Source: Chelonoidis abingdonii (Eukaryota > Chordata > Testudines > Testudinidae). From it: a stretch of 64,000 bases of DNA. The notes beneath the pieces are model-generated. The model saw only the letters and a list, made by a program, of their open reading frames with translations, did no database searches and was not told the origin of the DNA. Positions 21,006 to 33,060 of the stretch are shown in pieces; the first letter of the stretch is position 1; each line of letters starts with the position of its first letter. The DNA is taken from NCBI RefSeq assembly GCF_003597395.2, contig NC_133773.1, positions 142,293,818-142,357,817 on the forward strand. The letters run 5' to 3'. A program made the translations under genes and the position numbers.

Positions 21006-23166
21006 TATCTGTCAGGAAGTCTGTTTGTCCACCTCTGCTGGAATACAGTATCTAAGAACATGTTTTCAGTATCCATACATAACTCCTTGCATAGTATCTG
21101 TGCATACGTTTCACAACAATATTAACGACCAGCATGAGCCTGGCTTTCTTCTGAAACCCCATGTGACATTCTTTCATGAACCAGAACGTACATATCTGAG
21201 TGGAGCAAAATTGGTATCTGCAGTACATTGTGTGTGTGTGTGTGTACACACAGGGCCAAAGGATGTTAATCCCATGTTTAAAAACTACCAGCTTGGGCTG
21301 GATTTAAACCAGAGAGCAAGAGATGAAAGGCTATCTGGCCTAGTCTTACACCATTTTAGTTAAATTAGTTCAGCTTCCCACCTCAACACTCTTATTTTGG
21401 GTTGATGGCATAATTTGTTTTATCTCAAACTTCTTCCTAATCTATTTAAACTAAACTGAAATAAGTCTTGCTGAAACCAGAAGAAACATGTCCACTCAGC
21501 CTTCTGCACTGTTTTAATTAAATCACTTTAAAATGATACCTTACGTAAAACTAGTCCAGCTCTGCAGGTAGGCAAGCCCTGTCTTCCATTACCAGTCCTC
21601 CGAGCTGTCCAGTTCTCTACAAGTCTGTTTACAGTGCATATAGTTTAAGAGATGTCAGTCTTCACTTTCATTTACATTTAAGGTGACAGTCAAATGTTAC
21701 TGTTGCCTTAACCTCCTCTCCTCTTCCTGAATTTCCTGAGCCTGTAAGAAGTATTTTCATTCTTGTACTTATCTTGAAGTCAGCTGGATCTCGCATGGCC
21801 TACAGCACAGTGATTTAATTGAAATGAAGCTATATTGTACTCTCTTGCTCCCTATGAACTGCTGTACTATATAGAGGACTTAATATTCCTAGCCACTTCT
21901 CAGAACTAAACCCTGCTTTCAGGCTGGTGAGAACTGGTACCAAAATGGCCTCGATTAATCACAGCAAATTTGTGTTGTTCAGTTTTCTTCCAGTGAACTG
22001 TTTACTACAACAGCTGTTAAAAGACTTAGATGGGAAACAGAGGCTGTATGCACACTTTTATGGTACCTGATGCCAGCTGAAGGTCAAGCAAATTTCCAAG
22101 TGTCTTGCTTTTTAAACTTTACTCCTTATGTAGAAATATGGGAGAAATATCTAGGCAGTCATTTCCTAAGGAATCTGCCAGCCAGAAATTTAGGCCCTTG
22201 GAAATAATCCTATTAGTAAAAGAAACATCTTGTATTTTTGGTTAAAGATATTCTTTAGCCGACAGTGGAGTGTTTGGGAGAGCAGTGGAGAAGGACACCA
22301 AACCCCTATCATTCTGTTGCAGCAGACTCTATTAGATAAAATTTCTAACTCTGCGCTATCCCTCCCTCCTTGCAGAATATGCAGATGGACTCTGCAAGAT
22401 TGGCAGAGGAGGTTCACGCCTGTGCTTCCATAGGCAGTTCATCCCTAGCAGAGCTGGCAGGAACAGAGTGAAACAGACAAGGATTGTCCTCATCAGTTTC
22501 ACTCTGCTCCTTTGAGGTGCCACTGTGGGTGTCTCCTATCTGCAGGTGTTGCAATATCCTCCAGACCTCTTGAGCATCAGGAGTTGCTCTGTAGGAACTG
22601 GAAAAAACATAGAATACAAGGGGAAGTTGCCTCTATTGTGTAGTCAGCACATTAGAGTTCAAACTTGAGCCTGCACTTTCATCTGAGTTATGAGATGTTG
22701 GGATTGCAGCAGAAAGGCTAGAAGTACCATGCATCCCCATTTCTGGTTGACTGTAGACACATCATCTTATCATCCAAATGCAACCCCTGGAGGATCGGAG
22801 AAGAAGGGGACGGAATCTTGAATTAAAAGGGAGACAGAGAAAGTAAGAAATAGGGAGATGTGGAGGAAGTGATAAACGTACATGATCCAGTGGTGAAGAG
22901 ACAAAAAAGTAGAGTCAAGTGGAGGACACAGTGGAGCTGTGAATAGTGTGTGGTTAATGGGGAGATTCCGTTAATGAGTTTTCATAATTGGATGGGTGTC
23001 TGAAAGAAACACAAAACTCAAACCACCTCTTATAAGTTTTGGACTCTGTCAAAATAGTGGGGAAGAGAGTGTGTCTTCAGAGAGCTGGAGAGAGGCAGTC
23101 ATGAGTGAGGCTTGAATAACACTGATGCACAAGCAATGTCTCCTGCTTAGAACATGTAGGGTCCAA
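21006..23166. other. Intron 1, mostly unassigned
   Basis: Contains a short (TG)n run at 21229-21244. No exon or interspersed repeat could be supported. Confidence 0.5.
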
Positions 23167-23395
23167 GGCCATGTCTACACTACAAAGCCCCCTAGCGTAG
23201 AAGCAGTGTAAATCCTCAAGAGTCATTCTGCTGGAAAACATCTCCTCGCTAAAGGATGCCAGCTATGCCAGCAGAAGCACACTTCTGTTGACATAATTGC
23301 GTCTACACTGGGGGTTTTGAAGGCACAGCTATGTTTGCTGGGGGAAGTGATTTTTTTTCCTTACCACACTCCTGACCTGCATAGCTAGGCTGTCA
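23167..23395. mobile_element. MITE fragment of the TGTCTACACT-end family
   Basis: The left end GGCCATGTCTACACTAC is intact, and a second 'gcgtctacactggggg' block lies near 23301-23316. The right terminus is missing or decayed. Confidence 0.55.
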
Positions 23396-24133
23396 TAATT
23401 TTGTAGCATAGTTCAGGCCTGAAGCTTCTCTCTGCTTTTATGTGGCAGCAGGAGCCCCTTATTTTGGGCCATGTTGTGTGCTAGCATTTTCGCACTGTAT
23501 AACTTTAAAAGTGTTGTTAGGATTCACTCTTGGCTTTTCCTGCTATTCGTAGGTTGTCACGAGGGCAGTGGCATATTTCCATAAGGGGCCCTTCACTTTC
23601 CCAAGGACTCTGCGTCGAAGATACTAGAGTAACCATTTAGCTCATTAGCAACACTGATTAATCAACAACCCCCATTATTATTATTATTATTTTATTTTAT
23701 TATTTGATCAAAGTTCCCAGAGACCTAGTCTTCTCACTGGTAAAAATGGTGTCGCAGCTTGCATGACCAATCCCAAATTACTAGTAGGTTTTTAGTTAAT
23801 GTGACGGGAAGACTAGGGGAAATTTGTTTGAAAAATATGTCTGATGTGCTTTGTCTCAAGTAAATGTGTTAAAATGATTTGCTTTATTAATGTCAATGTT
23901 TGAAGAGTCTGATAGGAAGATTAAGAGGAACAGTATTAGATAGTTTACATACTTCGGGCTCAAACTGAAAAACTGATCACAATAAAACCAGCAATATATT
24001 TTAAAAGTACTGTTGCTGGAACTAATTTGACCACTGAACCTATTTACAGATACAAAACTAAACAGATACAACTACCAATTGTGGCCTATGTCTGTGGGTC
24101 CAATCAAATTAATGCCACACTTGCCATCCAAAT
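23396..24133. other. Intron 1, ATT-rich microsatellite, otherwise unassigned
   Basis: An imperfect (ATT)n/(TTTA)n run lies at 23674-23706. Nothing else was recognised. Confidence 0.5.
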
Positions 24134-24176
24134 GCAGCCAAAGCTCTCTTTGACTTAAATGGGAGCTTTGGCTGCT
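24134..24176. repeat. Short inverted repeat around TTGACTT
   Basis: The arms AGCCAAAGCTC and GAGCTTTGGCT enclose 'tctttgacttaaatgg'. It is probably the centre of a decayed MITE of the kind seen at 48129 and 48601. Confidence 0.5.
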
Positions 24177-25055
24177 CAGAATCTGCAGCATTGAGGCCTT
24201 AATAAATGAGTGAAAAAAGGCATTGTTTTCTTTATGAGATGCAGTGTCTTGTTTAATTGTGAATAAAAGTGATGGCAAAGTGTTGCATCATTCAGTGAAC
24301 GCTGTATGGCAAGTAAGCAGTGTTAAAGTCAATGTATAATTAAAAGCAAAGTGTTTAGGAGCTGTTTGGTTAGAATCTTCATAACTCTATTAGAAATTGT
24401 GGCGGAACCTTTTCTGTTTCCAAAAATGCCTGAGACTCTCTTTGACTACCACAGATCAACAAAACTGGTTTTTAATCTTCAAAATGCCCTACAACTTCTC
24501 GGCTACTTATCCCTTAGCTTGTCATGCAGTGCTCTAGGGGCCATGGAAAGGAGCTCAGGGGAATAGGGGGAAGGAAGTAGTGGGGCTTGTGGGCATGATG
24601 GGAAGAATAGGGGAGTGGGTGGAGGCATCAGGGGGCAGCGGGGGATCTGTGGAGGACAGGGGAGGCAGCAGGGCGAGGGCACAACATACAAGTGTACGTT
24701 ATTTTTATTATTGAGTCTGCAAAAACCCTCTATATAAATCAATTACAATGATTTGGAGGTGTATATGTGTATATTTATTTGTTTTTCCTAAAGTCAGTTA
24801 AGTATTGTAGGAAAATTTGTCAGAGTGGCCACATTCTGAGTCCACCAAAATTTTTGTTGTGAGAACCCTGGTTTAAAGTATGGGGGCACTTTAAGTGCTG
24901 TCTTAGCAAAGTTACTGCTCCCAGATGTTGATAGATCTCTGACTTTCTTTCAGACCACTGTCAGCACTGTGTAGCAACTTCCATCTGTACGGTTTTCTAG
25001 TATAACTGTATTAAGCCTCAGAACAGTCTGTGTAGTCGAAAAGGACTGTCTTCAT
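24177..25055. other. Intron 1, nothing recognised
   Basis: A G-rich stretch at about 24540-24680 produces minus-strand proline-rich frames. No gene was seen. Confidence 0.5.
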
Positions 25056-25185
25056 ATTAAACATGGGGAAATTGAGGCATGGAGCAATAAAGTGATTTTT
25101 CCCAAAGCCTTTGGCCATAGAACTTAGGCCTGGGAGTTAGAATTCCTGTCCTCTAACCTGACCAACACTATGCTTCTTCTCATGT
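25056..25185 (+). mobile_element. MIR SINE fragment
   Basis: 'catggggaaattgaggcat' followed by 'cctgggagttagaattcc' follows the MIR core (gaaactgaggc... and gaacc...ag...ctcc) in order on the + strand. Confidence 0.6.
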
Positions 25186-25680
25186 TGCTTCTCTGTCCAA
25201 AGCCAAGTTTTATTTTTATGAAAAAGTATAATTTTTTGAAGCATTTTGGTTGTTTGTGAGAGAGCCAAGCTCGTGTGTGTGTGAGAGGGAGAGAATCAGG
25301 AGAGAGGAGGAAGTGTTTTTCACCAATGACAATTTTTTTTTCAGATGCCTGATTAACAAAGCTGCTCTTTAAAAACTTGGCCTGGACGTGGGAGTGAATG
25401 AGGTTTAGTGCTGTTGTCTTGTTTGAAGAAATGTGGTTTAGAGACAGCAGAGTGAAATGTTTGCTAATAACATAGCTTGTACTTGCAGTACATGACTATC
25501 CGGAGCTTTAACAAGGCATTGACGTGGGAGGTGATTGAAATTAACGTCTGTGTGCAAACCAGGCCAGTAGCCATAGGTCCCACATTACTTAATTAGGAAA
25601 GATTAATTGCCACAAAACTGTGGCTGATCCTATTTGTTGGAAACCCATCTCCTCAAATAATAGGAAATTCATGAGAATTA
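25186..25680. other. Intron 1, nothing recognised
   Basis: No exon or repeat could be supported. Confidence 0.5.
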
Positions 25681-25953
25681 GGGCATGTCTACACTACAGG
25701 TTACGTCGGTATAACTTATGTCTCTCAGGAGTGTGAATAAGCCACCCTCCTGAGTGACATCAGTTACACCGATTTAAGCACCGGTGTGGAGAGCGCTGTG
25801 TTGGTAGGAGAGCTGCTCCTGCTGACATAGCTACTGCCTCTCGTAGAGGTGGTTTTATTATGCCACCAGGAGGGCTCTCTCCATCGGCATAGAGTGTCTT
25901 CACCAGAGGCATTGGAGCTGTGCCACTGTAGCGTTTCTAGTGTAGACTAGCTC
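25681..25953. mobile_element. MITE of the TGTCTACACT-end family
   Basis: The left end GGGCATGTCTACACTAC follows TTA at 25678-25680. The right end 'ctagtgtagactagctc' is its inverted partner. Internal palindromes around 'aggagagctgctcctgc' are typical of the family. Confidence 0.7.
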
Positions 25954-26880
25954 TCAGTCTCCGTTCTGGGCCTGAGCCCAGGACAGCAGAGCTGTTGCCC
26001 TCTCATTGCCTGTGCCTTTTGTCAGGGGAGACATGGACTGGATTATCCCCCTCAGATCATTCAAAAGAGGGAATGAAAGGCGCAGGAAAAACCACTCAAA
26101 CAATCAGTCATCTGTCAGAGGGAGAGCATCTGATTTCGGCAAGCATGTGTGCATTTTGGGGGTGGGGCTGTATGTAGCCTCATCCCGTGGCAAGCCCCGA
26201 GGCAGTGCCTCCAGGAATCAATGATGTTTGTGTCAGCATTAATTCTAATTGGTTTCCAGTGCAGACCTTTCGAGTCTCTTCAGGACTGTGGGTGTCTGTG
26301 GCACAGGAGCAGGTCGGAAGGCAGGGGCAGCCTTACTCCTTGGGGGTTACCCTCTGGAAAGGCAGGAAGAGCAGTAGACTTTCCCTAGAGATCTTGGGAA
26401 TTCCATTAAGTTGGAGAGCTTCCCCCTTCAAGGACTGCAGAAATTTCTGCTTAATTCTGGCTCCCCAGCCCCCTTTCTCTCTAAATAATGTAGAAAGGCA
26501 CAATTCTTTAACAATAGAAGGGATTGCCTGCAGCTCTGCTCTGATGCATTTTCATTCCTTATTTTTAATATAGATTAGGAACCATTCAGGTTAGGATACT
26601 CTGACAGGAATTAGCTACAAACAGATGAGCCTAAAGCCTCCAGAATCTGAGGATCTGACCATTAGGATGTTCGCTGCTTACATGAACCAAATGGAGATGA
26701 TGACCCCAGGCCAATGGGTCCATTTTGGAGCAAGGGAAACAAATCTACCAGAGACTATTCTGTCCTCCTTCCGTAGACACAGGATTTTTGTCTCTTGTAC
26801 TTTATTATACAATAAAATCATATGTTTCATAACAGTTCTCAGTACTGGATGATACAAGTGTTAAAGAGCAAGCACCGAAG
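25954..26880. other. Intron 1, nothing recognised
   Basis: Overlapping open frames at 25995-26573 show no known domain and no splice-site context. They are taken as chance. Confidence 0.45.
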
Positions 26881-27040
26881 GGCTTGATTCTCCCCTGTCT
26901 TGCACGTTGTGTCCTCGTTACAACTTCACAAAGTGGGTGTAAAACACTACCAGTCTGATCTGATAGCATTTCACTTCACACTTACTTTGCACAGGTGTAA
27001 ATAACACAAACTGCAAGGCAAAGGAGAGGTCAGGTCCAGA
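26881..27040. mobile_element. MITE with GGCTTGATTCTCCCC ends
   Basis: The left end 'ggcttgattctcccctgtc' pairs with the right end read on the minus strand, 'ggacctgacctctcctttg'. The interior 'gtgtaaataacac' is shared with similar amniote MITEs. Confidence 0.5.
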
Positions 27041-27680
27041 TACCTCCCTGATTGTGTTTGAATCTTGAGGCTCTTCTGAATGTCTCTATTGCTTGTTAAA
27101 AGTTTTGTTTGATAAAACCAAAAGGAGGGGCAGTGGGGAAAAAGTAGGAGACCACAAAGTGGGAGCCTTCAGATAACATAATGTGTGTGAGAGAGAGCAA
27201 GAGCCACGCATGATAGATGTTAGTCATGTCAGTTAACCCACTAATGCAAAGCACTCATACTATGGTGATGAGGGTGTCTAAGAACCTATATAGACTTTAA
27301 GATAAAGTTAACATTGTAAAGTTTAAGCACTCTACAGTTAGGAAATGCTAGAATTAATGTTGCCTCTGCAACTTTAATTTGCCTCTCTCGTGTGTATGTC
27401 TTACAATACTCTTTAATTACATAGTCATAATCTATTTTTCCACAGCACTCTTGTCTCATTCAGTGCACAGGATAGATGGTGCTCCCTTAACGAGCAGCTG
27501 TTCAATATTTTGTTTTATCCTAAATGTTCAGTGGGTGGCCCTGGGCCTTATTTGCTGCATGCTATTCAAACCCTGCTCTGAAAACAGAAATATTAACTTC
27601 ATCATGGGCTCTTATATGGTGCTCATCCTGGTAGCCTCCAAGTGCTTCCTAAACAATGAATTTATCTTCAAACCACCCTT
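27041..27680. other. Intron 1, nothing recognised
   Basis: No exon or repeat could be supported. Confidence 0.5.
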
Positions 27681-27762
27681 CTGAGGTGAGGTGGCGTTAT
27701 TTGTTTTACAGATGGGGAACTGATGCACAGAGAGATTAAGGTCAAACGTGCCCATTAATTTT
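27681..27762 (+). mobile_element. MIR SINE fragment
   Basis: 'ttttacagatggggaactg' and 'gcacagagagattaagg' match the conserved MIR core. Confidence 0.65.
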
Positions 27763-29053
27763 GGGTGCCCAATTTGTGATATCTATGACCTGATCTTTTC
27801 CCCCCCAGAGAGTTTAACATTTTATAGCAATTTGTGTTAAGAACACAGCTCTCATTGACTTATCTAGGGCATTAAGAGCACAGAAGAAACAGCTTCCCTG
27901 CTTTCAGTTTTTGTGCTTAGCACTACAGCAGCCCATAGCAGATGGGGCATTCAATTACATAAGAAAGTCTTAGTCAGCCCTTGTGGCCCCAGGCTGGAGC
28001 AGGCCCAGGGCAGATGGAATGTTTGGAGAATTTGACCATTTGTAACAACTTTCTACCGAGTATGTGTGAACTGCGATTTTGAGAGGCTTATAAGTTGGCT
28101 ACATATGGCAGACTTTCATGGGGTTGTCAAAAAGCACATCCCTGACATCAGGGCAAGCTCCCTGCGGTATTTCAAGACCCTGCTCCAAAGCCTGAGGGTG
28201 CTAGAGCTCCTCATTGAAACTGTTGTAAGAATTGTTTAACATGGGTTAAACAGTCTGTTTTCCCCCAACCTCATTCTGAAAAACTGCTGAATTGTTAATC
28301 AGTCTGAGGCATACACCTGCCGTGGAAAACATCAGTCCAAATGGTTAAAGGTTGGCAAAGTTATGAACAACTGAAAACAGGGTCTTACAATAAAGTGTCA
28401 GGTAACCTGAGCTATGGGCAGCGGCACTAACAGCTCTGCCTCGAATAGAATAGAAAGTGGAGACCAAGCTCAGGAGCCAACTAGACCTTATCCTTCTTTT
28501 TCCTCTTTCTTTGGATTTCTCGACTAAGAGCTGTGGGTGGGGGAGCCCAGGGCTGGGATACTGTGGGGAGGGAGGTGCATTGCCAGTGGACGTTCTGATG
28601 GAGCTGAGTCTGTATTCCCTTGTTATCCTTAAAGGCTGCTTTGACCTTGTGCATGCCAGAGACATGCCATTTGAGTAAGAAAACGCATAACGGGTTACCT
28701 TTGCGGGCTGTTCTAAGATGCTAACTCACTACTTCTAATTTGCGTGAATGAGATAGAGGCACAGGGCATCCAAAAGCGAAGAAGTCGTAGGGGGAAGGAG
28801 GGGGGATGGCTGGGAGTTCAATCTGTCTGCCATTGGGTGCACTTTGGTGAGTAGTTGACTATCTCCTTTAAAGCAAAGGATGTTTCACAGCATGCAAACA
28901 GAGCAATGAGATAAAACATAAAATACTCTTGCTAGAAAGTTGCAACATGACACTACTTTATTTCTTAGAATAACACACAAGAACCCAAAAACAGAGAGAG
29001 AGAATGCACTCTGCTCCCCGAAACAGAGAGGTACAACTCATCCCCCTTACACT
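27763..29053. other. Intron 1, nothing recognised
   Basis: No exon or repeat could be supported. Confidence 0.5.
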
Positions 29054-29300
29054 TAGGGTTGTCAAACCCCCCAGATTGGCAGGGAGTCTCCCAGAATTGG
29101 CTGCAATTTCCCGGTGACTATTAAAGGCAATCCAGGAGATTTTAATAGGCCCAAGTCCGGTTGGTGGCACAGCGGGGCTAAGGCAGGCTCCCTACCTGCC
29201 CTGGCTTTGCGCGGCTCTGGGAAGTGATCAGCACAGCTCCTAGGCACAGGGGCAGGGCAAGGGTGTTTGGATTTATGCGATTAGTTAGTTGGCAACCCTG
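29054..29300. mobile_element. hAT-type MITE
   Basis: The ends TAGGGTTGTCAAAC and GTTGGCAACCCTG are inverted repeats. The flanks cttacact (29046-29053) and cttacagt (29301-29308) form an 8-bp duplication with one difference. It is related in its ends to the element at 10407. Confidence 0.7.
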
Positions 29301-29401
29301 CTTACAGTAGGCTGTCTGTCTGCAAACTGCTGAAGACACAAATTGCATACTTCCCTACAGAACTCCCTACCCTGCAAGCAGAACCAGACAACCTCTTAGG
29401 G

Positions 29402-30254
29402 CAGGGGTCTCAAACTCAATTTACCTTAGGGCCAGTGCCAGTCCTCAAATCCTCCCAGCAGTGCCAATGTCACTCATGCCACCTAGAACCCACCCCTGAA
29501 AATTCCACCCCCCAAAAACACCACTCCCACCTGCCTAAGGCTCTGGGACAGAGTTTGGGTGGAGGAGGAGGTCTGGGGTAGGGGAATGGGTTGCAGGCTG
29601 TGGGAAGGAGTTTGGGTGCAGAAGGGGTGAGAGGTTGGGCTCTGGGAGGGAGTTTGGATGGGGGAGGGAGTCTGGGGTGAAGGCTCTGGGATGGAGTTTG
29701 GGGGCTGGGGGGATGTGGAGATGAGTGCAGGCTCTGGGAGGGAGTTAGGAGCAGGAGGGGGTGTGGGGTTGAGGTTCAGGATCAGGGAGGGAGTTTGGGG
29801 GCAGGAGGGGGTATGTGGGGAGGGGGTGCAGGCTCTGGGAGGGAGTTTGGGGGCGGGAGAGGGTATGTGGGGAAGGGATGGAGGTGCAGGCTCTGGGAGG
29901 GTGTTGGGGGTGTGGTGCTTACCTGGGGCTCCAAGGTGGGGCGGGCCGGAGGGCATTCGTGTGCTTCTGCCCCCAGGCACCATCCCCGCACGTCCCATTG
30001 GCTGCAGGAGCACTCAGGGCGGAGGCAGCATGCAGATGTACAGCCCTGCTCCGCCCTGCCTGCCGCCAGTGGAGCGAGCAGTCAGATGCTGCTCAGCTCT
30101 GCTGCGCTGCTGGGCCCCTGAGGGGGGAGCGCCCGGATGCGCCAGATGGGGTCAAGGGAGAGACCTGACCCCAAAACTGCTGGAGCCCCGCAGGCCACAT
30201 TGGAGAGGCTCATGGGCTGCAGATGGCCTGCCGGTCGGCAGTTTGAGACCCCTG
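29402..30254. mobile_element. hAT-type element carrying a G-rich minisatellite
   Basis: Both ends are the perfect inverted repeat CAGGGGTCTCAAACT (29402-29416) and AGTTTGAGACCCCTG (30240-30254). Decayed 8-bp flanks are tcttaggg and ccttatgg. No transposase is present. Open frames on both strands, including 176 codons on the minus strand and 271 on the plus strand, come from the repeat array. Confidence 0.8.
29560..29935 (+). repeat. G-rich minisatellite inside the hAT element
   Basis: About six imperfect units of 45-70 bp built from 'ggctctgggagggagtttgg' and 'gggggcaggagggggt'. Runs of three or more G recur at short spacing on the + strand, so G-quadruplex formation is plausible. Confidence 0.75.
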
Positions 30255-30389
30255 CCTTATGGTTTAAAGTGCCAGCTCATAATTTTAATGCAGTTTTCAA
30301 TATACCATAATCATGACAATTGTCAGCATCAGGACCTGCCGAATCATTCAACAAGTGCTGTGTTCTTTGGATACAAGTGCTTCTCAGTG

Positions 30390-30952
30390 TACTCCTGGAG
30401 GAATACTGTGCATGCGCAGAATTTATGTCCCCTGCATATTTCTTTGCGTCCCTACAGAAAAATAACTTTCTGACGGGGAAGCAAAGGGAAGTCACAAGAG
30501 CGGTCATGCGACCCACCCCAGGAGTATGTTTCGTGTGCCCAGGGCAACCAGCAGAGAGGTAGATCACTGTGGGGCAGGAGGTGGGACTGGGGAAGACACA
30601 GCTGGTGGCTCCTACCATGTGATGAGCTCAGCTGCTAGTCCCAGCTGGCCTGGGGAGGACAGGACTTCCCCTTCCCCTACATGGCATCGGGGGCTGGGTC
30701 AGACCCACCCCTAGATTTCTCCCCCAGCTGCAGGAAGTCCTGCAAATAACCCCCCAACTTCCTGCACCCATCACTCCTCAGCTTCAGAGGGAGGGATCCT
30801 TGTACAGGGAGCTGCTCCTGCATCCGCCCAACCCACAGGCATTCAGACCCCCTCATATGGAGACCCTTCACCGAACCTCAAAAATTTTGCAAAATTTTTA
30901 ATTTTGGGACGCAGAATTTGTAATTTTTTGGTGCATAATGCCCTCAGGAGAA
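30390..30952. mobile_element. MITE with ACTCCTGGAGGAAT ends
   Basis: The left end 'tactcctggaggaatactg' and the right end, read on the minus strand as 'ttctcctgagggcatta', are inverted. The hexamer tcagtg flanks both sides (30384-30389 and 30953-30958). 'catgcgcagaatttatg' at 30411-30427 and 'gcagaatttgtaatttt' at 30911-30927 are subterminal. Confidence 0.65.
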
Positions 30953-30958
30953 TCAGTG

Positions 30959-32182
30959 ACACCCACTGCAGAGTGCAAGTGACTAGTAATGAGTGTTCAA
31001 AGTCCAATTCACTTTGTGCCCCTGGAAAATCGTGTTTTTTTTTCTACAGAGGTGAGCAGAATTAGTGAAGTTCCTCTGTACTGGAGTGAGTCAGAAGAGA
31101 TGCAGAGGGAATTCCAATAAACGCAACCACCAGAGCTGTGCCAATTCTTCACCAAATTCATTTGTTTTATGTTGTATTCACATTCTTGAGATTTTTCTGT
31201 TTGTGTCATTTAGATTATAAATGTTTTGTGTTGGTGTGGCACAAGGGCCTCTAATCCTCATTGGGGCCTTTGAATACTACCATAATATAAATATTTACTG
31301 CTAATAATTCATGGTCCAGGAGTGTCTGATAATGAAAAATGTAAGTTAATGCCCAGCTAAAACTTGCCCGCTGTCATCTAAAATAGCACGGTACCAAAAT
31401 GGCAATTGGTTAGGAAAAGCTTGTGCATCCTGGCCTTCATTAGTCAAGTTTAGAGACCTGAAAAACTATTTCAGTCCTTACATGTACTGATCAGGCTCTT
31501 CAAATTAGCAAAATCATTATAGACTGCTTCATACAGCATAAGATCTCCCAGACAAGGGCTGTGTGTGTGTTCTGTAAAACACCCAGTACTATCAGGTTAA
31601 AACTTATTTTAGAAGAAACAACAAGAAACTTTAACTGTGTTTCTGATTCACCTGAGAGAAATTAAATTCTCTAATTTCTAGTAAATTTACACCTGGCAGT
31701 TTGGATGATGAAAATGGGCACAACCATTTCACATCCAGGTTCTCATGTGCTAGCATGACACTTCAGTATGCTAGGCCCTGATTTTGCAAAGGGCTCGGCA
31801 GGTGCAGCAGTTGCAGTGCCCCCACATCTGGTCCTTTGCAGGATTGGGAGCTCTGGTTGTAAACTTTAGGGGGATGTTTAAAAATATCTTTTCCTCCTTA
31901 AATTGTGAAAAATATTTCTGCTGTTCAGTTGTGGAAATAAACTGCATTTTGATGACAGTTTCCTTTAATCTGGCATCTATGTACTTGTTCAGAGCCTCAA
32001 AGCTTAGATTGGATGATCTCCTTGTCCACTATAGAGAGCTTATAAGGAAGAGATATCTTGTCAGCTTTTTAGTAAATAGCATTCCTAGTTACTACATAGT
32101 TCTCCAGAGGAAATAATAATAAAATGCCTTTCTGCTTTACAAAGGAACATCTTGTCTAACTCTCTTTCTTTCTGTTTTCCAG
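30959..32182. other. End of intron 1, nothing recognised
   Basis: No repeat could be supported. It ends in a clear polypyrimidine tract and AG acceptor (32159-32182). Confidence 0.5.
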
Positions 32183-32251
32183 ACTTCATTTTATGGCCGA
32201 TTCAGGCACTTCTTGGACATTGTTGACCCCCGCACTCTCTTTGTTACTGAG
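32183..32251 (+). CDS. SFXN5: SFXN5 exon 2
   Basis: Encodes 23 residues from [10 protein letters not shown] to TLFVTE in phase 0. The [18 protein letters not shown] segment is the conserved N-terminal signature of the sideroflexin family, on the soluble side before the first membrane span. The 3' acceptor is a long C/T tract followed by CCAG, and the donor after GAG is GTAATG at 32252. Exon length (69 nt) and both phases fit a clean join to exons 1 and 3. The family's usual isoleucine in DIIDP is valine here, a conservative change. Confidence 0.95.
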
Positions 32252-33060
32252 GTAATGTATTTACATTGTTTAATCTCTGAGATACTGCTTATTTGACAGA
32301 TTTGGTTTAAAAGAGAGAAGGAGAGAGAAATGCTTAAGTGCAAGAGAGTCCACTGATCTAACATTAGCATTGTTTTGAGGGTCCAATTCTGTCAAGTGCA
32401 AAGCATGCTCAGTTCCTTTTGACTTCAATGAGAGTGGAAGGTGCTTTCTACATTCAGGATGAGGCTGTAATTGCACAAAAACCATGAAATTCAGAGCCAA
32501 TTTCCCCTGTGCTTTCAGTTAAAGTAGAAGAACTCATAATAAACATCCCCAAGACCTCCCAGAGATTCTTCAGCAAAAAGAGAAGTCCAGACTTGACATT
32601 CCTTGTATTTCTAAGTGGAACAACTCCTCCAAACAAACTAACAAAAAACCTTTTCAAGCCTTTACACATCAGAGGAGCAGTAAAGGGCACAAGTCCAAAT
32701 TAAAAAAATAATAAAATAAAATCTGTTAGAGGTCATTTTTAAGGTTGCTGTGGAAACCTAAAAGTGTGTCTGTACTCTGAGAAATGACTCTTGTACAAAT
32801 GGCACTGTGAAGTTCCTTGTGGATTATCTCTGTGTCTTCAGATGACATTTATTTAGTTTACAGGTTAAAAAAAACTTTTTCTATTTTCTAACTGACAGTC
32901 CCACAAATTCATTCAGGATCTGAAAGTCAACCTGGGTCTTTTCTGGCTTGTGCAGTGTCACCTGAAATAAAGATTCCGCAATTGGAGGTTAGTTAACAAT
33001 TCTACTGATGCAGCAAGAGCCAGAATAGGAATAGCTCACTCCCCACTGTACAGCAGTGTT
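32252..33060. other. Intron 2, mostly unassigned
   Basis: 'gggtccaattctgtcaagtg' near 32380 with 'tttgacttcaatgagag' near 32418 looks like half of a decayed MITE. Nothing else was recognised. Confidence 0.4.

Noticed and set aside
21229..21244. TG run as a possible regulatory or recombination site
   Set aside because: Only eight units long, ordinary for vertebrate introns.
25995..26573. Overlapping plus-strand frames up to 128 codons, considered as a possible extra SFXN5 exon
   Set aside because: The conserved exon 1-exon 2 join is complete in phase 0 without it, and no motif was seen.
29483..30473. Proline-rich minus-strand frame (176 codons) and plus-strand frame (271 codons)
   Set aside because: Both arise from the G-rich minisatellite inside a hAT element and have no splice or domain support.
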